Origin: Rhodoluna sp.
Lineage (GTDB): Bacteria; Actinomycetota; Actinomycetes; Actinomycetales; Microbacteriaceae
Direction: 5' to 3'
DNA: 64,000 bases
Assembly: GCF_024641065.1 (NCBI RefSeq)
Contig: NZ_JAHEDV010000033.1
Location: forward strand, 1-64,000
The notes under the pieces are model-generated. The model was not told where the DNA came from and ran no database searches. It saw nothing but the letters and a program-made list of their open reading frames with translations. Of the stretch, positions 50,882-59,305 are shown in pieces. The stretch's first letter is position 1; each line of letters opens with the position of its first letter. Made by a program: the position numbers and the translations under genes.

Positions 50882-51307
50882 CTACAGCCAGGATGCAATG
50901 ATCAGACCCATCACGGCAAGGCTAACGATGTCTTGCCCAACCTCGATGATCCAAACAGCAAAGCCTGCGCGACTGAAAAGACGGTGAGAGAGCGAGCTGG
51001 CCGCGGCGATACCTGCACCAAGTAGCGCACCGGCCGCTAGACCCTGAACGGGGCCAAAGTTAGGGTCAACGATTGTGGCAACTTCAATGAAGATTGCAAC
51101 GGTGGCAGCCTGTGCCAAAGTAGCCAAAAAGGTTGAGCCAAATAGCACCAGTGGGCTTTGGCCGCCAGGTTCAGTGGTCGGCTCGTTTCCGCTTAGCTTC
51201 CACCAAATTGGATAAAAAGTCTTTGGACCAAACCAAACACCGCCGACTACGAACCCTGCAACTGCAGCAACAACAACTGCCAACCAGTTGATTTGTGAAA
51301 AGTCCAT
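50882..51307 (-). CDS. DUF1761 membrane protein
   Basis: The 141-residue protein has four hydrophobic segments (about 8-28, 52-72, 85-104 and 115-138). The DUF1761 N-terminal pattern AAVAGFVVGGVWFGPKTFYPIWW is present, and the last helices contain GQDIVSLAVMGLIIASW. The family has no established function. It overlaps the preceding DUF1801 gene by 1 nt (TAATG), forming a short operon, and converges on the Cys-rich micro-gene. Confidence 0.8.
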   Translation of the reverse strand: MDFSQINWLAVVVAAVAGFVVGGVWFGPKTFYPIWWKLSGNEPTTEPGGQSPLVLFGSTFLATLAQAATVAIFIEVATIVDPNFGPVQGLAAGALLGAGIAAASSLSHRLFSRAGFAVWIIEVGQDIVSLAVMGLIIASWL

Positions 51308-51675
51308 TACTTCTTCTTTCTGTGGCCGTAGCCCTGTTCAATTTCTATCTTTCGTGCTGCCAATAATTCTTTCACCATTTTGCTGGTCAGAACCTGGTGC
51401 TCTTTGACGTGCAGGGCGCCTTGGGTGCGGGTGAAGCCATCCAAGTGGGGTTCAAGTGTTTTCAGCGTCTGGCCGCTAAATGGAAAGTATGCGCAGTGCT
51501 TCTTATAAGCCGCAAAACCGGCGACCGCATCACCGTCAACCTTGAAGCAAGGCACGCCATAGTAAATGCTTTCTTCTGCGGTTGGCAATTGCTTGCGCAA
51601 TTCGTCGCGCCAGCTAATTAGCATTTCGCGGTGCCAACTCTCGACACCCTCTAGGTATTCATCGATTGCAGTCAT
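51307..51675 (-). CDS. DUF1801 (YdhG-like) protein
   Basis: The 122-residue protein shows the DUF1801 core: LISWRDELRKQLPTAEESIYYGVPCFKVDGDAVAGFAAYKKH, then YFPFSGQ. The rest is basic and ends GHRKKK. Relatives are often annotated as iron chaperone or YdhG-like; the biochemical role is not settled. ATG 51675 gives MTAIDEYL; the frame to 51732 would add residues overlapping the desaturase end. It is followed by the DUF1761 gene. Confidence 0.8.
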   Translation of the reverse strand: MTAIDEYLEGVESWHREMLISWRDELRKQLPTAEESIYYGVPCFKVDGDAVAGFAAYKKHCAYFPFSGQTLKTLEPHLDGFTRTQGALHVKEHQVLTSKMVKELLAARKIEIEQGYGHRKKK

Positions 51676-51691
51676 GCAACCAAGTTTAGAA

Positions 51692-52780
51692 CTAGCTGCG
51701 TGGGCGCAGTGAAGCGACCATCGGGCAAACAAATGGGTCGGCGTTGTTGCTCAAACCCACTTTGCTCAAGTAATCGATGATCACTTTGTAACTAGCCAGC
51801 AGGTTCATCTCGACCAGGGTGATGCCCTTGTCTTCGCAGAACTGCTTCACGATTTTGTTGGCCTTGATGAGGTTAGGCCGTGCCATGGATGGAAATAGGT
51901 GGTGTTCGACCTGATAGTTCAAACCACCCATTAGGTTGTCTTTCAACCAGCTGCCCTTGATGTTGCGGCTGGTCAAAACCTGGCGTTCGAAAAAGTCGAT
52001 TTTTGCATCCTTGGGAACCAACGGCATGCCTTTGTGGTTTGGCGCGAAGGCCGCACCCATAAAGAAACCGAAGACCATCATCATGAATACCCATAGTGCG
52101 ATTGCCCACAGCCACCCAAAGAAAAGCGTCATCAAAAGGTAAGGCGCGGTTTGGCGAACAAGCATTAGACCAAACTCAATCAAACGCTTTGAAAGCGGGC
52201 GATCGGTCTTTCGCAGGTTGCTCATGCTGTCAAGCAGCAGGTCGAAACCGGTTAGCAGCAGCAGGAAAGGAAAGAAGTAGCCCTGGCGCTCGCTGATCCA
52301 GCGTTCGATGCCGCGCTTTTCGTTGCGTGACTCAGGAGTAAAGCTCAAGATACGAATTGCGATATCTGGGTCTTGACCGATTTGGTTCGGGTGCTGGTGG
52401 TGCTTGTTGTGCTTGCGCAACCAGAAACCATAGCTCAAACCAGCAAAAAGGTTTGCTAGCACAAGCCCCAGCCAGTCGTTTGCCTTGTTGTTTCTAAAGA
52501 TCTGTCGGTGGGCAGCTTCGTGGGCGATGAATCCGTATTGCGCACTCAAGATGCCGAGGAGGCCGGCAACCAAAAAGGCGAGGAAGATCCAGGCCCAGTG
52601 CTGTGAGACAAGCTGACCAACGAATGAACCAAAGAACCAGAGGCCGGTGGCAAGTGCTGAAATGACAGAAAGTCGAATGATGTAGAAGCTCGGCTTTTTG
52701 TTTAGCAACCCTGCCGTTCTTACTAAATCAAGAACTTCGTGAAAGTTTGTCGCCGCCTTAGTTGCGGTCAAAAGGGTCAT
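51692..52780 (-). CDS. Membrane fatty acid desaturase
   Basis: The 362-residue di-iron enzyme has the three His boxes of acyl-lipid/acyl-CoA desaturases: HEAAHR, HNKHHQHPN and QVEHHLFP. Four hydrophobic segments are spread around them (about 38-80 and 200-240). The order and spacing fit delta-9-type (DesA3-like) actinobacterial desaturases, which introduce a double bond into membrane lipids. It probably needs a separate reductase and ferredoxin, as no electron carrier gene is adjacent. ATG is at 52780. The DUF1801 gene follows after 16 bp. Confidence 0.93.
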   Translation of the reverse strand: MTLLTATKAATNFHEVLDLVRTAGLLNKKPSFYIIRLSVISALATGLWFFGSFVGQLVSQHWAWIFLAFLVAGLLGILSAQYGFIAHEAAHRQIFRNNKANDWLGLVLANLFAGLSYGFWLRKHNKHHQHPNQIGQDPDIAIRILSFTPESRNEKRGIERWISERQGYFFPFLLLLTGFDLLLDSMSNLRKTDRPLSKRLIEFGLMLVRQTAPYLLMTLFFGWLWAIALWVFMMMVFGFFMGAAFAPNHKGMPLVPKDAKIDFFERQVLTSRNIKGSWLKDNLMGGLNYQVEHHLFPSMARPNLIKANKIVKQFCEDKGITLVEMNLLASYKVIIDYLSKVGLSNNADPFVCPMVASLRPRS

Positions 52781-52895
52781 GTATCAAGACTACGTTGCTG
52801 CTGCGATTTATCTGGGTTCTCCCAAGGTATTCACAGAAATAGAAATGGTGTTTGTTAATACAAATGCAGCGTTAGGCTAGCAACATTAGTTACTT

Positions 52896-52956
52896 GTTCC
52901 AGATTGGAACGCCCGGGGGGAAAGCGACTAGCTTTCATTACAGTTCTGGGGAGAAC
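52896..52956 (+). promoter_or_regulatory. Structured leader with three stem-loops before collagen-like gene
   Basis: Three inverted repeats stand in a row: GTTCCA-GAT-TGGAAC, GAAAGC-N5-GCTTTC and GTTCT-GGGG-AGAAC. The last one ends 2 nt before the GTG start and includes the GGGGAGAA ribosome-binding region, so it could hide it. An IR TTTGT-N4-ACAAA at 52851-52864 lies upstream. I could not match the leader to a known riboswitch class. Confidence 0.45.
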
Positions 52957-52958
52957 AA

Positions 52959-54407
52959 GTGTCTAAAAATTCAAAATTAGGTTTGTCGCTAAGTGCCGCT
53001 GCACTGGCAATTGCATTGACCACTGGGGGCTTCTACCTAGCTGAGTCGATAAGCGGTGAAAATCAACTTCTCAATTCAATCAAGGTACTTGGGTTCTGCC
53101 CAGTGCCGCCAATTGGTTCACCTTCACCCGAACCTTCTGCAACAAATGGCACGGATGGCGAGGCCGGGGCCAACGGTACTGATGGATCTAATGGCACCGA
53201 TGGTGTTGATGGTGAAGCAGGCTCGGATGGCAGCGCTGGAACTGATGGTTCTGATGGTTCTGATGGTTCTGATGGTTCTGATGGTTCTGATGGTTCTGAT
53301 GGTTCTGATGGTTCTGATGGTTCTGATGGTGAAGCCGGCACGGATGGTGCACCTGGCGAAGCAGGAACGGATGGCGTCGACGGGACAAACGGCGTCGATG
53401 GTGCCGATGGTGTGAACGGCGCAGATGGTGCGGCCGGCATTTGTACTGATCCGATCACTCTCAGCGCCATCGAAGGTGACCTGGTTCCAGCCGTAGATAA
53501 TGGCTACTCACTTGGAACACCGCAGTTTCGCTGGAAGAGCCTCCAACTTGGTCCAGGCACGCTTTATATCGAAGACATGACAACTCACATCCAAGCTGGT
53601 CTCACGGTCGATGACGGCACCCTGCTAATCGACGGTGTCGACTCACTACGAATCGGAAACATTCGCTTAACCGCCACAGGAATTCGCTCGATTCTCTCGG
53701 ATCAAGACATAACAATTGGCGCCCCTGGCGACACTGGATATCTTGCTGTAGCTAATGGAATTCGATTCCCAGATGACAGCTTTTTGACCAGCGCTAGCGG
53801 AATCATCGGACCTACCGGACCGCAGGGCTTGATTGGGCCGCAGGGACCCTCCGGCGCCACCGGCCCACAAGGAATGCAAGGTTTGCAGGGGGCAACCGGC
53901 GCACAAGGGCCAGTAGGAGCTACTGGCGCGCAAGGACCGGCTGGAACTTCAGGCTTTGGAAATTTTGGTTCTTGGTATGACACCACAACCCAAACCAATA
54001 TGGTTGCAAACGACATAAACGTCATGACTTTCAATCAACCGGGTCAACTGCACGGAGTTTCGATTTCGCAGGGTTCAAAAATCACTTTCAGCACCGCTGG
54101 CACCTATAACGTGCAATTTTCAGCTCAGGCAGACAAAACCGATTCTGGCCTTGATGACTTTGAAATTTGGTTGTCTAAGAACGGATCCGCTGAAGCCTTC
54201 AGCAACACCGGCATCACCATCAACGGCAACAATGCCAAAGTCGTTGCCGCTTGGAACTTCTTTGTGACCGTCGAGGCTGGAGACTATGTGGAACTCAATT
54301 GGGCATCAGCTGATGTTGACCTTCGATTGCTTTCTCAGCCGGCCACAAGTTCACCTGCCAGGCCTGGCATTCCATCGGTGATTTTGACCGTAAACCAAGT
54401 TCAATAA
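52959..54407 (+). CDS. Collagen-like secreted or surface protein
   Basis: The 482-residue protein has a hydrophobic N-terminal signal or anchor (about 7-28) and a Pro-poor, Asp-rich Gly-X-Y tract (about 60-155) with nine DGS units. A beta-rich trimer-type region (about 165-280) follows. A typical bacterial collagen tract, GPTGPQGLIGPQGPSGATG and so on (about 285-330), leads to a C1q/BclA-like beta domain (about 335-482). No LPxTG end is present. The start is GTG at 52959. It could form trimeric stalks that act in adhesion or shielding. The DGS tract is encoded by a perfect 9-bp repeat. Confidence 0.88.
   Translation: MSKNSKLGLSLSAAALAIALTTGGFYLAESISGENQLLNSIKVLGFCPVPPIGSPSPEPSATNGTDGEAGANGTDGSNGTDGVDGEAGSDGSAGTDGSDGSDGSDGSDGSDGSDGSDGSDGSDGEAGTDGAPGEAGTDGVDGTNGVDGADGVNGADGAAGICTDPITLSAIEGDLVPAVDNGYSLGTPQFRWKSLQLGPGTLYIEDMTTHIQAGLTVDDGTLLIDGVDSLRIGNIRLTATGIRSILSDQDITIGAPGDTGYLAVANGIRFPDDSFLTSASGIIGPTGPQGLIGPQGPSGATGPQGMQGLQGATGAQGPVGATGAQGPAGTSGFGNFGSWYDTTTQTNMVANDINVMTFNQPGQLHGVSISQGSKITFSTAGTYNVQFSAQADKTDSGLDDFEIWLSKNGSAEAFSNTGITINGNNAKVVAAWNFFVTVEAGDYVELNWASADVDLRLLSQPATSSPARPGIPSVILTVNQVQ
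53244..53324 (+). repeat. Nine perfect copies of a 9-bp tandem repeat
   Basis: GATGGTTCT is repeated nine times without a mismatch, coding for (DGS)9. Since 9 is a multiple of 3, slippage would change stalk length without breaking the frame. Confidence 0.97.
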
Positions 54408-54441
54408 TCGATTGGCCCCTAGCAATAAGTAACCTGTTTGC

Positions 54442-54939
54442 ATGGCCTCGAAGAAATTTCTCACGGATGAACGCCCCGAACTGGCAACCCAGTGGCACCT
54501 TGAGTTGAATTCTGGCCTGACTGCCAGCGAAGTTGGATTGTCTGATCGCCGCAAAGTCTGGTGGCTAGGAGACTGCGGTCATGAATGGCAGGCAACGACC
54601 GTCGCTCGCTGTGGCGGGCGAGGTTGCCCGGTGTGCGCTGGCAAGTCGGTGATTGCTGGAGAAAACGACCTAGCCACTCAATGCCCGGTGGTCGCTTCGC
54701 AATGGCATCCGGGCAAGAACGGAGAGGCCAAACCCTCAGATTTCACTCGCAAGTCAAATGTGAAGGTTTGGTGGCTATGCCCTGAAGGCCACTCGTATGA
54801 GGCCCGAATTGGTGAACGCGTTCGAGGCGAAGAAACTAAGCCAGGATCGCGCGCTTGCCCACAATGCTCGAGGGCAAATCATTCGGCGAAGTTAGCCTCT
54901 AACTCAGCAAAGGCATCGGCTGAAAGTTCTAGCAAATAA
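54442..54939 (+). CDS. Zinc-ribbon domain protein (DUF4379-like)
   Basis: The 165-residue protein has two related treble-clef units. The first is KVWWLGDCGHEWQATTVAR with GRGCPVCAGK; the second is KVWWLCPEGHSYEARIGERV with SRACPQCSR. Each supplies C-x-H/CxxC-type zinc ligands. The units are joined by LATQCPVVASQWHPGKNG, typical of DUF4379 proteins, which are often found beside or within nucleic-acid enzymes. The low-complexity Ser/Ala/Lys tail (about 148-165) overlaps the convergent 105-residue gene by 61 bp. Function is unknown. Confidence 0.82.
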   Translation: MASKKFLTDERPELATQWHLELNSGLTASEVGLSDRRKVWWLGDCGHEWQATTVARCGGRGCPVCAGKSVIAGENDLATQCPVVASQWHPGKNGEAKPSDFTRKSNVKVWWLCPEGHSYEARIGERVRGEETKPGSRACPQCSRANHSAKLASNSAKASAESSSK

Positions 54940-55196
54940 GCCAAAGCAACCGGCGCTTTGTCATCGTGCATCAGGGTGTCGACAGCATCTCGAAGTTCTT
55001 GCAGTGCACCACCGGCAACCTCAAGCTTTCGGTCTCTTTCAACAAAATGCATCTCAAGAGAAATAAGCAGATTACGGAGAAAATATTTCTCAACTGCTGG
55101 GCTGATTGCATTCTCACCAAGAATTTCTAACTGGAGAGCCAGGCTATCTTTGTGGGTCTCGATGTAGACAGAAGCAAACTTGCCGTTGCGCTGCAT
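54879..55196 (-). CDS. Hypothetical helical protein
   Basis: The 105-residue protein appears all-helical, with amphipathic stretches (KYFLRNLLISLEMHFVERDRK; LLELSADAFAELEANFAE) and no Cys or membrane segment. Its ATG abuts the stop codon of the SRPBCC gene, so the two are coupled. The 3' end overlaps the zinc-ribbon gene by 61 bp on the other strand, longer than usual, so one of the two may end earlier than shown. No family was recognised. Confidence 0.55.
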   Translation of the reverse strand: MQRNGKFASVYIETHKDSLALQLEILGENAISPAVEKYFLRNLLISLEMHFVERDRKLEVAGGALQELRDAVDTLMHDDKAPVALAYLLELSADAFAELEANFAE

Positions 55197-55670
55197 TTAG
55201 CGATTGCCTAGAAACGCATCGAGCGAATCAAAGTAACTCTCCATGCCCTCTTGGGCGCGCGGAGCCTCGCCCTCAGGCAGAACGCCGAACTGACTAAATT
55301 TAGCCCAGACTCCCCCGTCACGCGGTTCAAAATCAATGATCACGTTATGAAATTCGGTGCCAAAGTCTTTTGCCTCGAACGCGGCAACATCCTGGGTGTA
55401 GTGCATGGTGTGCTCGATACGAACATTCTCAACCAAAGCTGTGTATTTGCCATAGAAATAGGCATTGAAACCATGCATTGAGACATCAACCGCAGCTGCC
55501 CACACGCCGCCGACAACCGGCTCAGATTCAAAAACCCCTTCGACCGACTTGAGCATGGTTGGGTGATACCAAGCTTCGAGCGACTCTGGGTTCATCCATG
55601 CCGACCACATGGTTTCAAGGTCAGTTTTGAAGGTGCGCTCTACTGAGTAGGCAAATGGTTTTTCAGACAT
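55197..55670 (-). CDS. SRPBCC (AHSA1-like) domain protein
   Basis: The 157-residue START/AHSA1-type protein has the pattern FAYSVERTFKTDLETMWSAWMNPESLEAWYHP, with a later HTMHYTQDVAAFEAKDFGTEF and a last helix EGMESYFDSLDAFLGNR. Such proteins have a hydrophobic pocket for lipids or other small ligands; the ligand here is unknown. ATG 55670 (MSEKPF) is used; upstream residues of the longer frame overlap another gene and are not family-like. It is coupled to the 105-residue gene. Confidence 0.83.
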   Translation of the reverse strand: MSEKPFAYSVERTFKTDLETMWSAWMNPESLEAWYHPTMLKSVEGVFESEPVVGGVWAAAVDVSMHGFNAYFYGKYTALVENVRIEHTMHYTQDVAAFEAKDFGTEFHNVIIDFEPRDGGVWAKFSQFGVLPEGEAPRAQEGMESYFDSLDAFLGNR

Positions 55671-55719
55671 GCGAACCAGTTTAGATGACCACAACCACAG
55701 CCTCGTTGGCGCTAAGAAA

Positions 55720-56160
55720 CTAGGCCCGGTTTGCTGGGTCGATAAAAAGTTGAACCAGGTTGCCAATTAAGTCGTCTTGGATCACTGCGCGAGCCAGGTA
55801 GCTGGTTTCGCCATCAAAGTCGAGAATTGCCTGTGCGCTGCGATCAAATTCGCTTAGTTCACCGATGCACTCGCCGTCGTTGGCAAGGATGGCAAAGACC
55901 TGCTTAGGCAGGCTGCCCTCTTCAGTAACCACACGTTGCTCAAGAACAACTTTTCCTTGCCAGAAAGGCAAGCCTTCGTTGAGAGCTTTGTTCAGAATGT
56001 TCTGACGAGTGTCGGCATAAATGGTTTGCCCAAAAACTCGAATCTTCTGCTCGCCCGGTTGCTTTGTAAGAAAAAGCTTTGGCGGCAAAAGAACTTGACC
56101 AACGAAGGCGTCAAGAGCTGAGTCTGACGCACGGTCGTTCGACGAAGAAAACAGTCCCAT
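55720..56160 (-). CDS. Hypothetical protein
   Basis: The 146-residue protein has a Ser/Asp-rich start and a mixed alpha/beta body that includes QKIRVFGQTIYADTRQNILNKA. It has one Cys (GECIG) and no signal or membrane segment. No family was recognised. The start ATG at 56160 follows CACCTGGGGG, an unusual ribosome-binding region. It lies between ychF (71 bp upstream) and the SRPBCC gene (50 bp downstream). The promoter region holds the repeated TTCGC-TATT-GCGAA. Confidence 0.55.
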   Translation of the reverse strand: MGLFSSSNDRASDSALDAFVGQVLLPPKLFLTKQPGEQKIRVFGQTIYADTRQNILNKALNEGLPFWQGKVVLEQRVVTEEGSLPKQVFAILANDGECIGELSEFDRSAQAILDFDGETSYLARAVIQDDLIGNLVQLFIDPANRA

Positions 56161-56192
56161 GTGGGGCCCCCAGGTGAAAGATATATAAAAGA

Positions 56193-56206
56193 TTCGCTAT
56201 TGCGAA
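56193..56206. repeat. Inverted repeat shared with 10633-10646
   Basis: TTCGC-TATT-GCGAA, identical to the copy before the LAxTG protein gene, lies 33 bp before this hypothetical gene. It is followed by GAAGG-T-CCTTC, another inverted repeat, at 56203-56213. Confidence 0.3.
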
Positions 56207-56231
56207 GGTCCTTCTAATATACCCCGTGGGT

Positions 56232-57305
56232 TTATACGTTAAAGCGAAACTCCACTACGTCGCCATCTTTCATGACGTAGTCCTTGCCCTCCATGCGCAC
56301 CTTGCCGGCCGCCTTGGCATCAGCCATTGAGCCAGCCGCCATTAGGTCGTCATAAGAGACAATTTCGGCCTTGATGAATCCGCGCTGAAAGTCAGTGTGA
56401 ATGACACCGGCAGCCTGAGGTGCGGTCCAACCCTTGTGGATTGTCCAGGCACGGGCTTCTTTTGGACCAACAGTTAGATAAGTCTGCAAACCGAGGGTGT
56501 CGAAGCCGATTCGAGCCAGCTGGTCTAGTCCCGATTCATCCTGGCCTAGCGATGCAAGCAGCTCATTAGCTTCTTCAACCGAAAGATCGATTAGTTCAGA
56601 CTCAACCTTGGCGTCAAGGAACACAGCTTCTGCAGGGGCCACCAAGTCGGCGAGCGCCTTCTTTTTAGCTGCATCAGTCAAGATCGACTCGTCTACGTTG
56701 AAAACATAAATAATTGGTTTTGCGGTTAGCAAGCCCATGTCTTTGATCGGAGTTAGGTCGACATCGCTCGAAGATAGCGGTTGGCCACCATCAAGAACAG
56801 CCTTGGCAGCGTCAATAGCCTCAAGAGCCGCTGGCTCCATCTTCTTGCCCTTAACTTCTTTTTCAATTCGCGGGCGAGCCTTGTCGAGGGTCTCCATGTC
56901 GGCCAAAATCAACTCGGTGTTGATGGTCTCGATGTCACTCTTGGCATCTACCTTGCCGTCAACGTGAACCACATCACCGTCAACGAAACCGCGAACCACC
57001 TGAGCAATCGCGTCAGCTTCACGGATGTTGGCCAAGAACTTGTTGCCGAGACCTTCACCAACTGAGGCGCCGCGAACGATGCCGGCGATGTCAACGAATG
57101 ACACCGGGGCCGGTAGCAAGCGCTCTGAGCCGTACATGTCAGCCAAGCCCTGAAGGCGAGGGTCAGGAAGGTTCACAACACCAACGTTTGGTTCGATGGT
57201 TGCAAACGGGTAGTTTGCCGCTAGAACGTTGTTCTTGGTGAGTGCATTAAAGAGGGTCGACTTGCCAACATTTGGCAGTCCCACGATTCCGATAGTTAGA
57301 GCCAC
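56232..57305 (-). CDS. ychF: Redox-regulated ATPase YchF (Obg family)
   Basis: YchF is a conserved Obg-family ATPase that binds ribosomes. The 357-residue product has G1 [18 protein letters not shown]3 [10 protein letters not shown], an NVDE motif in place of the GTP-specific NKxD (explaining ATP use), a coiled coil (about 120-180) and the TGS domain [11 protein letters not shown] type (here [17 protein letters not shown]). The GTG at 57305 gives the usual VALTIGIVG start. There is no ribosome-binding site, but TAGACT lies 8 nt upstream, so the message may be leaderless. Confidence 0.96.
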   Translation of the reverse strand: MALTIGIVGLPNVGKSTLFNALTKNNVLAANYPFATIEPNVGVVNLPDPRLQGLADMYGSERLLPAPVSFVDIAGIVRGASVGEGLGNKFLANIREADAIAQVVRGFVDGDVVHVDGKVDAKSDIETINTELILADMETLDKARPRIEKEVKGKKMEPAALEAIDAAKAVLDGGQPLSSSDVDLTPIKDMGLLTAKPIIYVFNVDESILTDAAKKKALADLVAPAEAVFLDAKVESELIDLSVEEANELLASLGQDESGLDQLARIGFDTLGLQTYLTVGPKEARAWTIHKGWTAPQAAGVIHTDFQRGFIKAEIVSYDDLMAAGSMADAKAAGKVRMEGKDYVMKDGDVVEFRFNV

Positions 57306-57353
57306 GAGGGTCAAGTCTACTTTGCTGTCAGCTCTAACTGGCAGACTGGCTTG

Positions 57354-57932
57354 GTGCCACTTGAATTCACCGCCATAGATTTTGAAACCGCTAACGGTTC
57401 GCCGGCCAGCCCATGCGCGGTTGGCTTAGTAAAAGTGCGTGACGGCAAGATCTCAGACACACTCTCTTTTCTGATTCAGCCCCCGTATCCAAACGACTGG
57501 TTTCACGAGGGCAACATCCGTGTTCATGGCATTCGACCGAGTGATGTTGATGGCGCTGCCACGGCTTTTGAAGCGCTTGACCTGATGTTGGGCTTTATTG
57601 GCAACGACACCCTGGTTGCGCACAACGCACCTTTCGACATGGGCGTGCTTCGAGCGACTGCCCAATTAGTTGGTCGCGACATTCCCAATCTGACCTATGC
57701 CTGCTCGCTCGCCATTGCGCGAAAAACCTACAATCTCGAGTCATATCGGTTGAACGCGGTTGCCTATGCCATTGGAATCGAAGAGTTCGCTCATCACGAT
57801 GCCCTGGCCGACAGCGATGCCTGCGCGAACATCATTATTCATGCAGCCAATCGACATGATGCCGAAGACCTTGAGTCATTGCTAACTGCCACTAAACAGG
57901 TTCTGAAACCAATCCACAAACCCAGCGCCTAA
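57354..57932 (+). CDS. DEDDh 3'-5' exonuclease (DnaQ-like)
   Basis: The 192-residue protein has Exo I FTAIDFETANG (Asp and Glu), Exo II LVAHNAPFDMGVL (Asp) and Exo III HHDALADSDACA (His and Asp), so the DEDDh set is complete. It resembles the epsilon-like exonucleases found alone in actinobacteria, which may act in DNA repair, DNA polymerase III proofreading or RNA turnover. GTG 57354 or TTG 57351 are possible starts. It is divergent from ychF and followed by rmuC after 29 bp. Confidence 0.9.
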   Translation: MPLEFTAIDFETANGSPASPCAVGLVKVRDGKISDTLSFLIQPPYPNDWFHEGNIRVHGIRPSDVDGAATAFEALDLMLGFIGNDTLVAHNAPFDMGVLRATAQLVGRDIPNLTYACSLAIARKTYNLESYRLNAVAYAIGIEEFAHHDALADSDACANIIIHAANRHDAEDLESLLTATKQVLKPIHKPSA

Positions 57933-57961
57933 TTGTCGGGCACGGATGAAATACTCGGGGA

Positions 57962-59158
57962 ATGGAAACTTTTCTATTTCTCGCCATGGGTCTAGTAGTC
58001 GGCGCGGTCATCGGCTGGCTGATCGCCAATGCCCGAAAATCAGCTTCGACGCCAGAGTCGCAGGAACAAGCGCTGCTAATTCAGGCTGCTGGTCTTCAGG
58101 CACAAATTGCCGGGCTCGAAGCTCAATTGGGGCAAGCACAAAACGAGAAACGCGAACGCGATGAACGCGATCGTGAAGAAAACAAGCTTCTTCAGGCCCT
58201 AGCGCCGGTAAAGGTTCACCTCGAGCAAATGCAGGGTGTAGTCACGCGCCTAGAAAAAGAACGCACCGAGCAGTTTGGTTCTATTCAAGAACAGCTAAAG
58301 AATGCCATCGACTCTGACGAGGCACTTCGCAAACAAACCCAGCAACTTTCGCAAGCGCTATCTTCAAATAGCATCCGCGGAGTTTGGGGTGAGACGCAGC
58401 TTCGCAAGTTGGTTGAACTCGCAGGTCTTATCAAGCACGCAGATTTTGACGAACAGGCAAGCTTCAGCACCGACACCGGTTCGGGCCGAGCCGACATGGT
58501 GATCAATTTGCCAGGTGGCAAATCTTTGGCAATCGACTCGAAGGTTCCGTTCAACTCTTATCAAGAGGCATCAACAATTTCTGAACTGGCTTCAGGAGAA
58601 GAACTTGCTCGTCGCAAGCGTTTGATTGATGAGCACGTCAAGGCCGTTAAAAAACATATCGATGACCTAGCTACTCGCGGATACTGGAGCGGCCTTGCCG
58701 CTAGCCCAGACTTTGTCATCGCATTCGTGCCGAGCGAATCGTTGTTGTCAGCTGCACTTGATGCAGACCCAGGTTTGCTCGAATACGCGTTCAAAAAGAA
58801 CGTGGCCTTGGCCTCACCGGTCAGCTTGTTCTCGGTTCTGAAAACAATTAACTACATCTGGCGCCAGAACGCAGATGAAACATCGGTGCGAACCATGATC
58901 AAACTTGGCAAAGAACTTTATGAGCGGGTTGGCAAAGTTGCTGAGCACGCTGACAAACTCGGCCGCTCGATCATGTCTACAGTCAAGGATTACAACCAGT
59001 TTGTCTCGAGCCTCGAGTCTCGTGTCTTGGTGACAGCTCGAAAGCTAAATGACTTGGATGAAAACGCTCTCGGCACCGAAGAAATTGCGGCACCGCGAGA
59101 GATTGATGCGGCTCCACAGGCTCTAACCGCAAGCGAATTGACCGAAAAACCCGAATAA
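57962..59158 (+). CDS. rmuC: DNA recombination protein RmuC
   Basis: The 398-residue protein has a single N-terminal membrane anchor (about 2-22) and a long coiled coil (about 35-130; acidic and basic heptads). The RmuC nuclease-like domain (about 135-340) follows, with SSNSIRGVWGETQL, LPGGKSLAIDSKVPFNSY and VAFVPSESLLSAAL. RmuC limits DNA inversions at short repeats in E. coli; the mechanism is unclear. Co-transcription with the upstream exonuclease gene is likely. Confidence 0.93.
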   Translation: METFLFLAMGLVVGAVIGWLIANARKSASTPESQEQALLIQAAGLQAQIAGLEAQLGQAQNEKRERDERDREENKLLQALAPVKVHLEQMQGVVTRLEKERTEQFGSIQEQLKNAIDSDEALRKQTQQLSQALSSNSIRGVWGETQLRKLVELAGLIKHADFDEQASFSTDTGSGRADMVINLPGGKSLAIDSKVPFNSYQEASTISELASGEELARRKRLIDEHVKAVKKHIDDLATRGYWSGLAASPDFVIAFVPSESLLSAALDADPGLLEYAFKKNVALASPVSLFSVLKTINYIWRQNADETSVRTMIKLGKELYERVGKVAEHADKLGRSIMSTVKDYNQFVSSLESRVLVTARKLNDLDENALGTEEIAAPREIDAAPQALTASELTEKPE

Positions 59159-59210
59159 CAAAGTCATCACTTTGTCGATGAATTAGCCAAAGAGGGCATC
59201 TTGGTCTCGC

Positions 59211-59276
59211 TATACTTTTTTGAAGCGCTCGACAATGAAGTTAGTAGCCCGATTTAATCCGATTCTTTCAAATCGG
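59211..59276 (+). promoter_or_regulatory. Promoter and alternative-hairpin leader of the pfkB gene
   Basis: TATACT at 59211-59216 is a strong -10. The leader of about 80 nt holds two competing 5' arms, CCGATTT (59249-59255) and CCGATT (59259-59264), for one 3' arm AAATCGG (59270-59276). It can fold two ways. Downstream is GAGGAGA, the ribosome-binding site. Confidence 0.45.
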
Positions 59277-59305
59277 CGATTATCAAGCATCTCGAGGAGA
59301 ACTTC

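Noticed and set aside
53244-53324. Regular repeat that could suggest a CRISPR array
   Set aside because: The units are 9 bp, contiguous and in frame with a collagen-like protein; no spacers and no cas genes.
53188-53470. Long open frames in the other frames of the collagen-like gene
   Set aside because: They arise from the 9-bp repeat, which lacks stops in several frames; composition (HQNHQN, PSEPSEP, VLMVLM) is a repeat artefact.
56217-56236. TATACCCC-GT-GGGTTTATA, similar to CsoR/CstR operators
   Set aside because: The arms are unequal (CCCC against GGG, then extra T), the site overlaps the ychF stop codon, and there is no copper, persulfide or csoR gene nearby.
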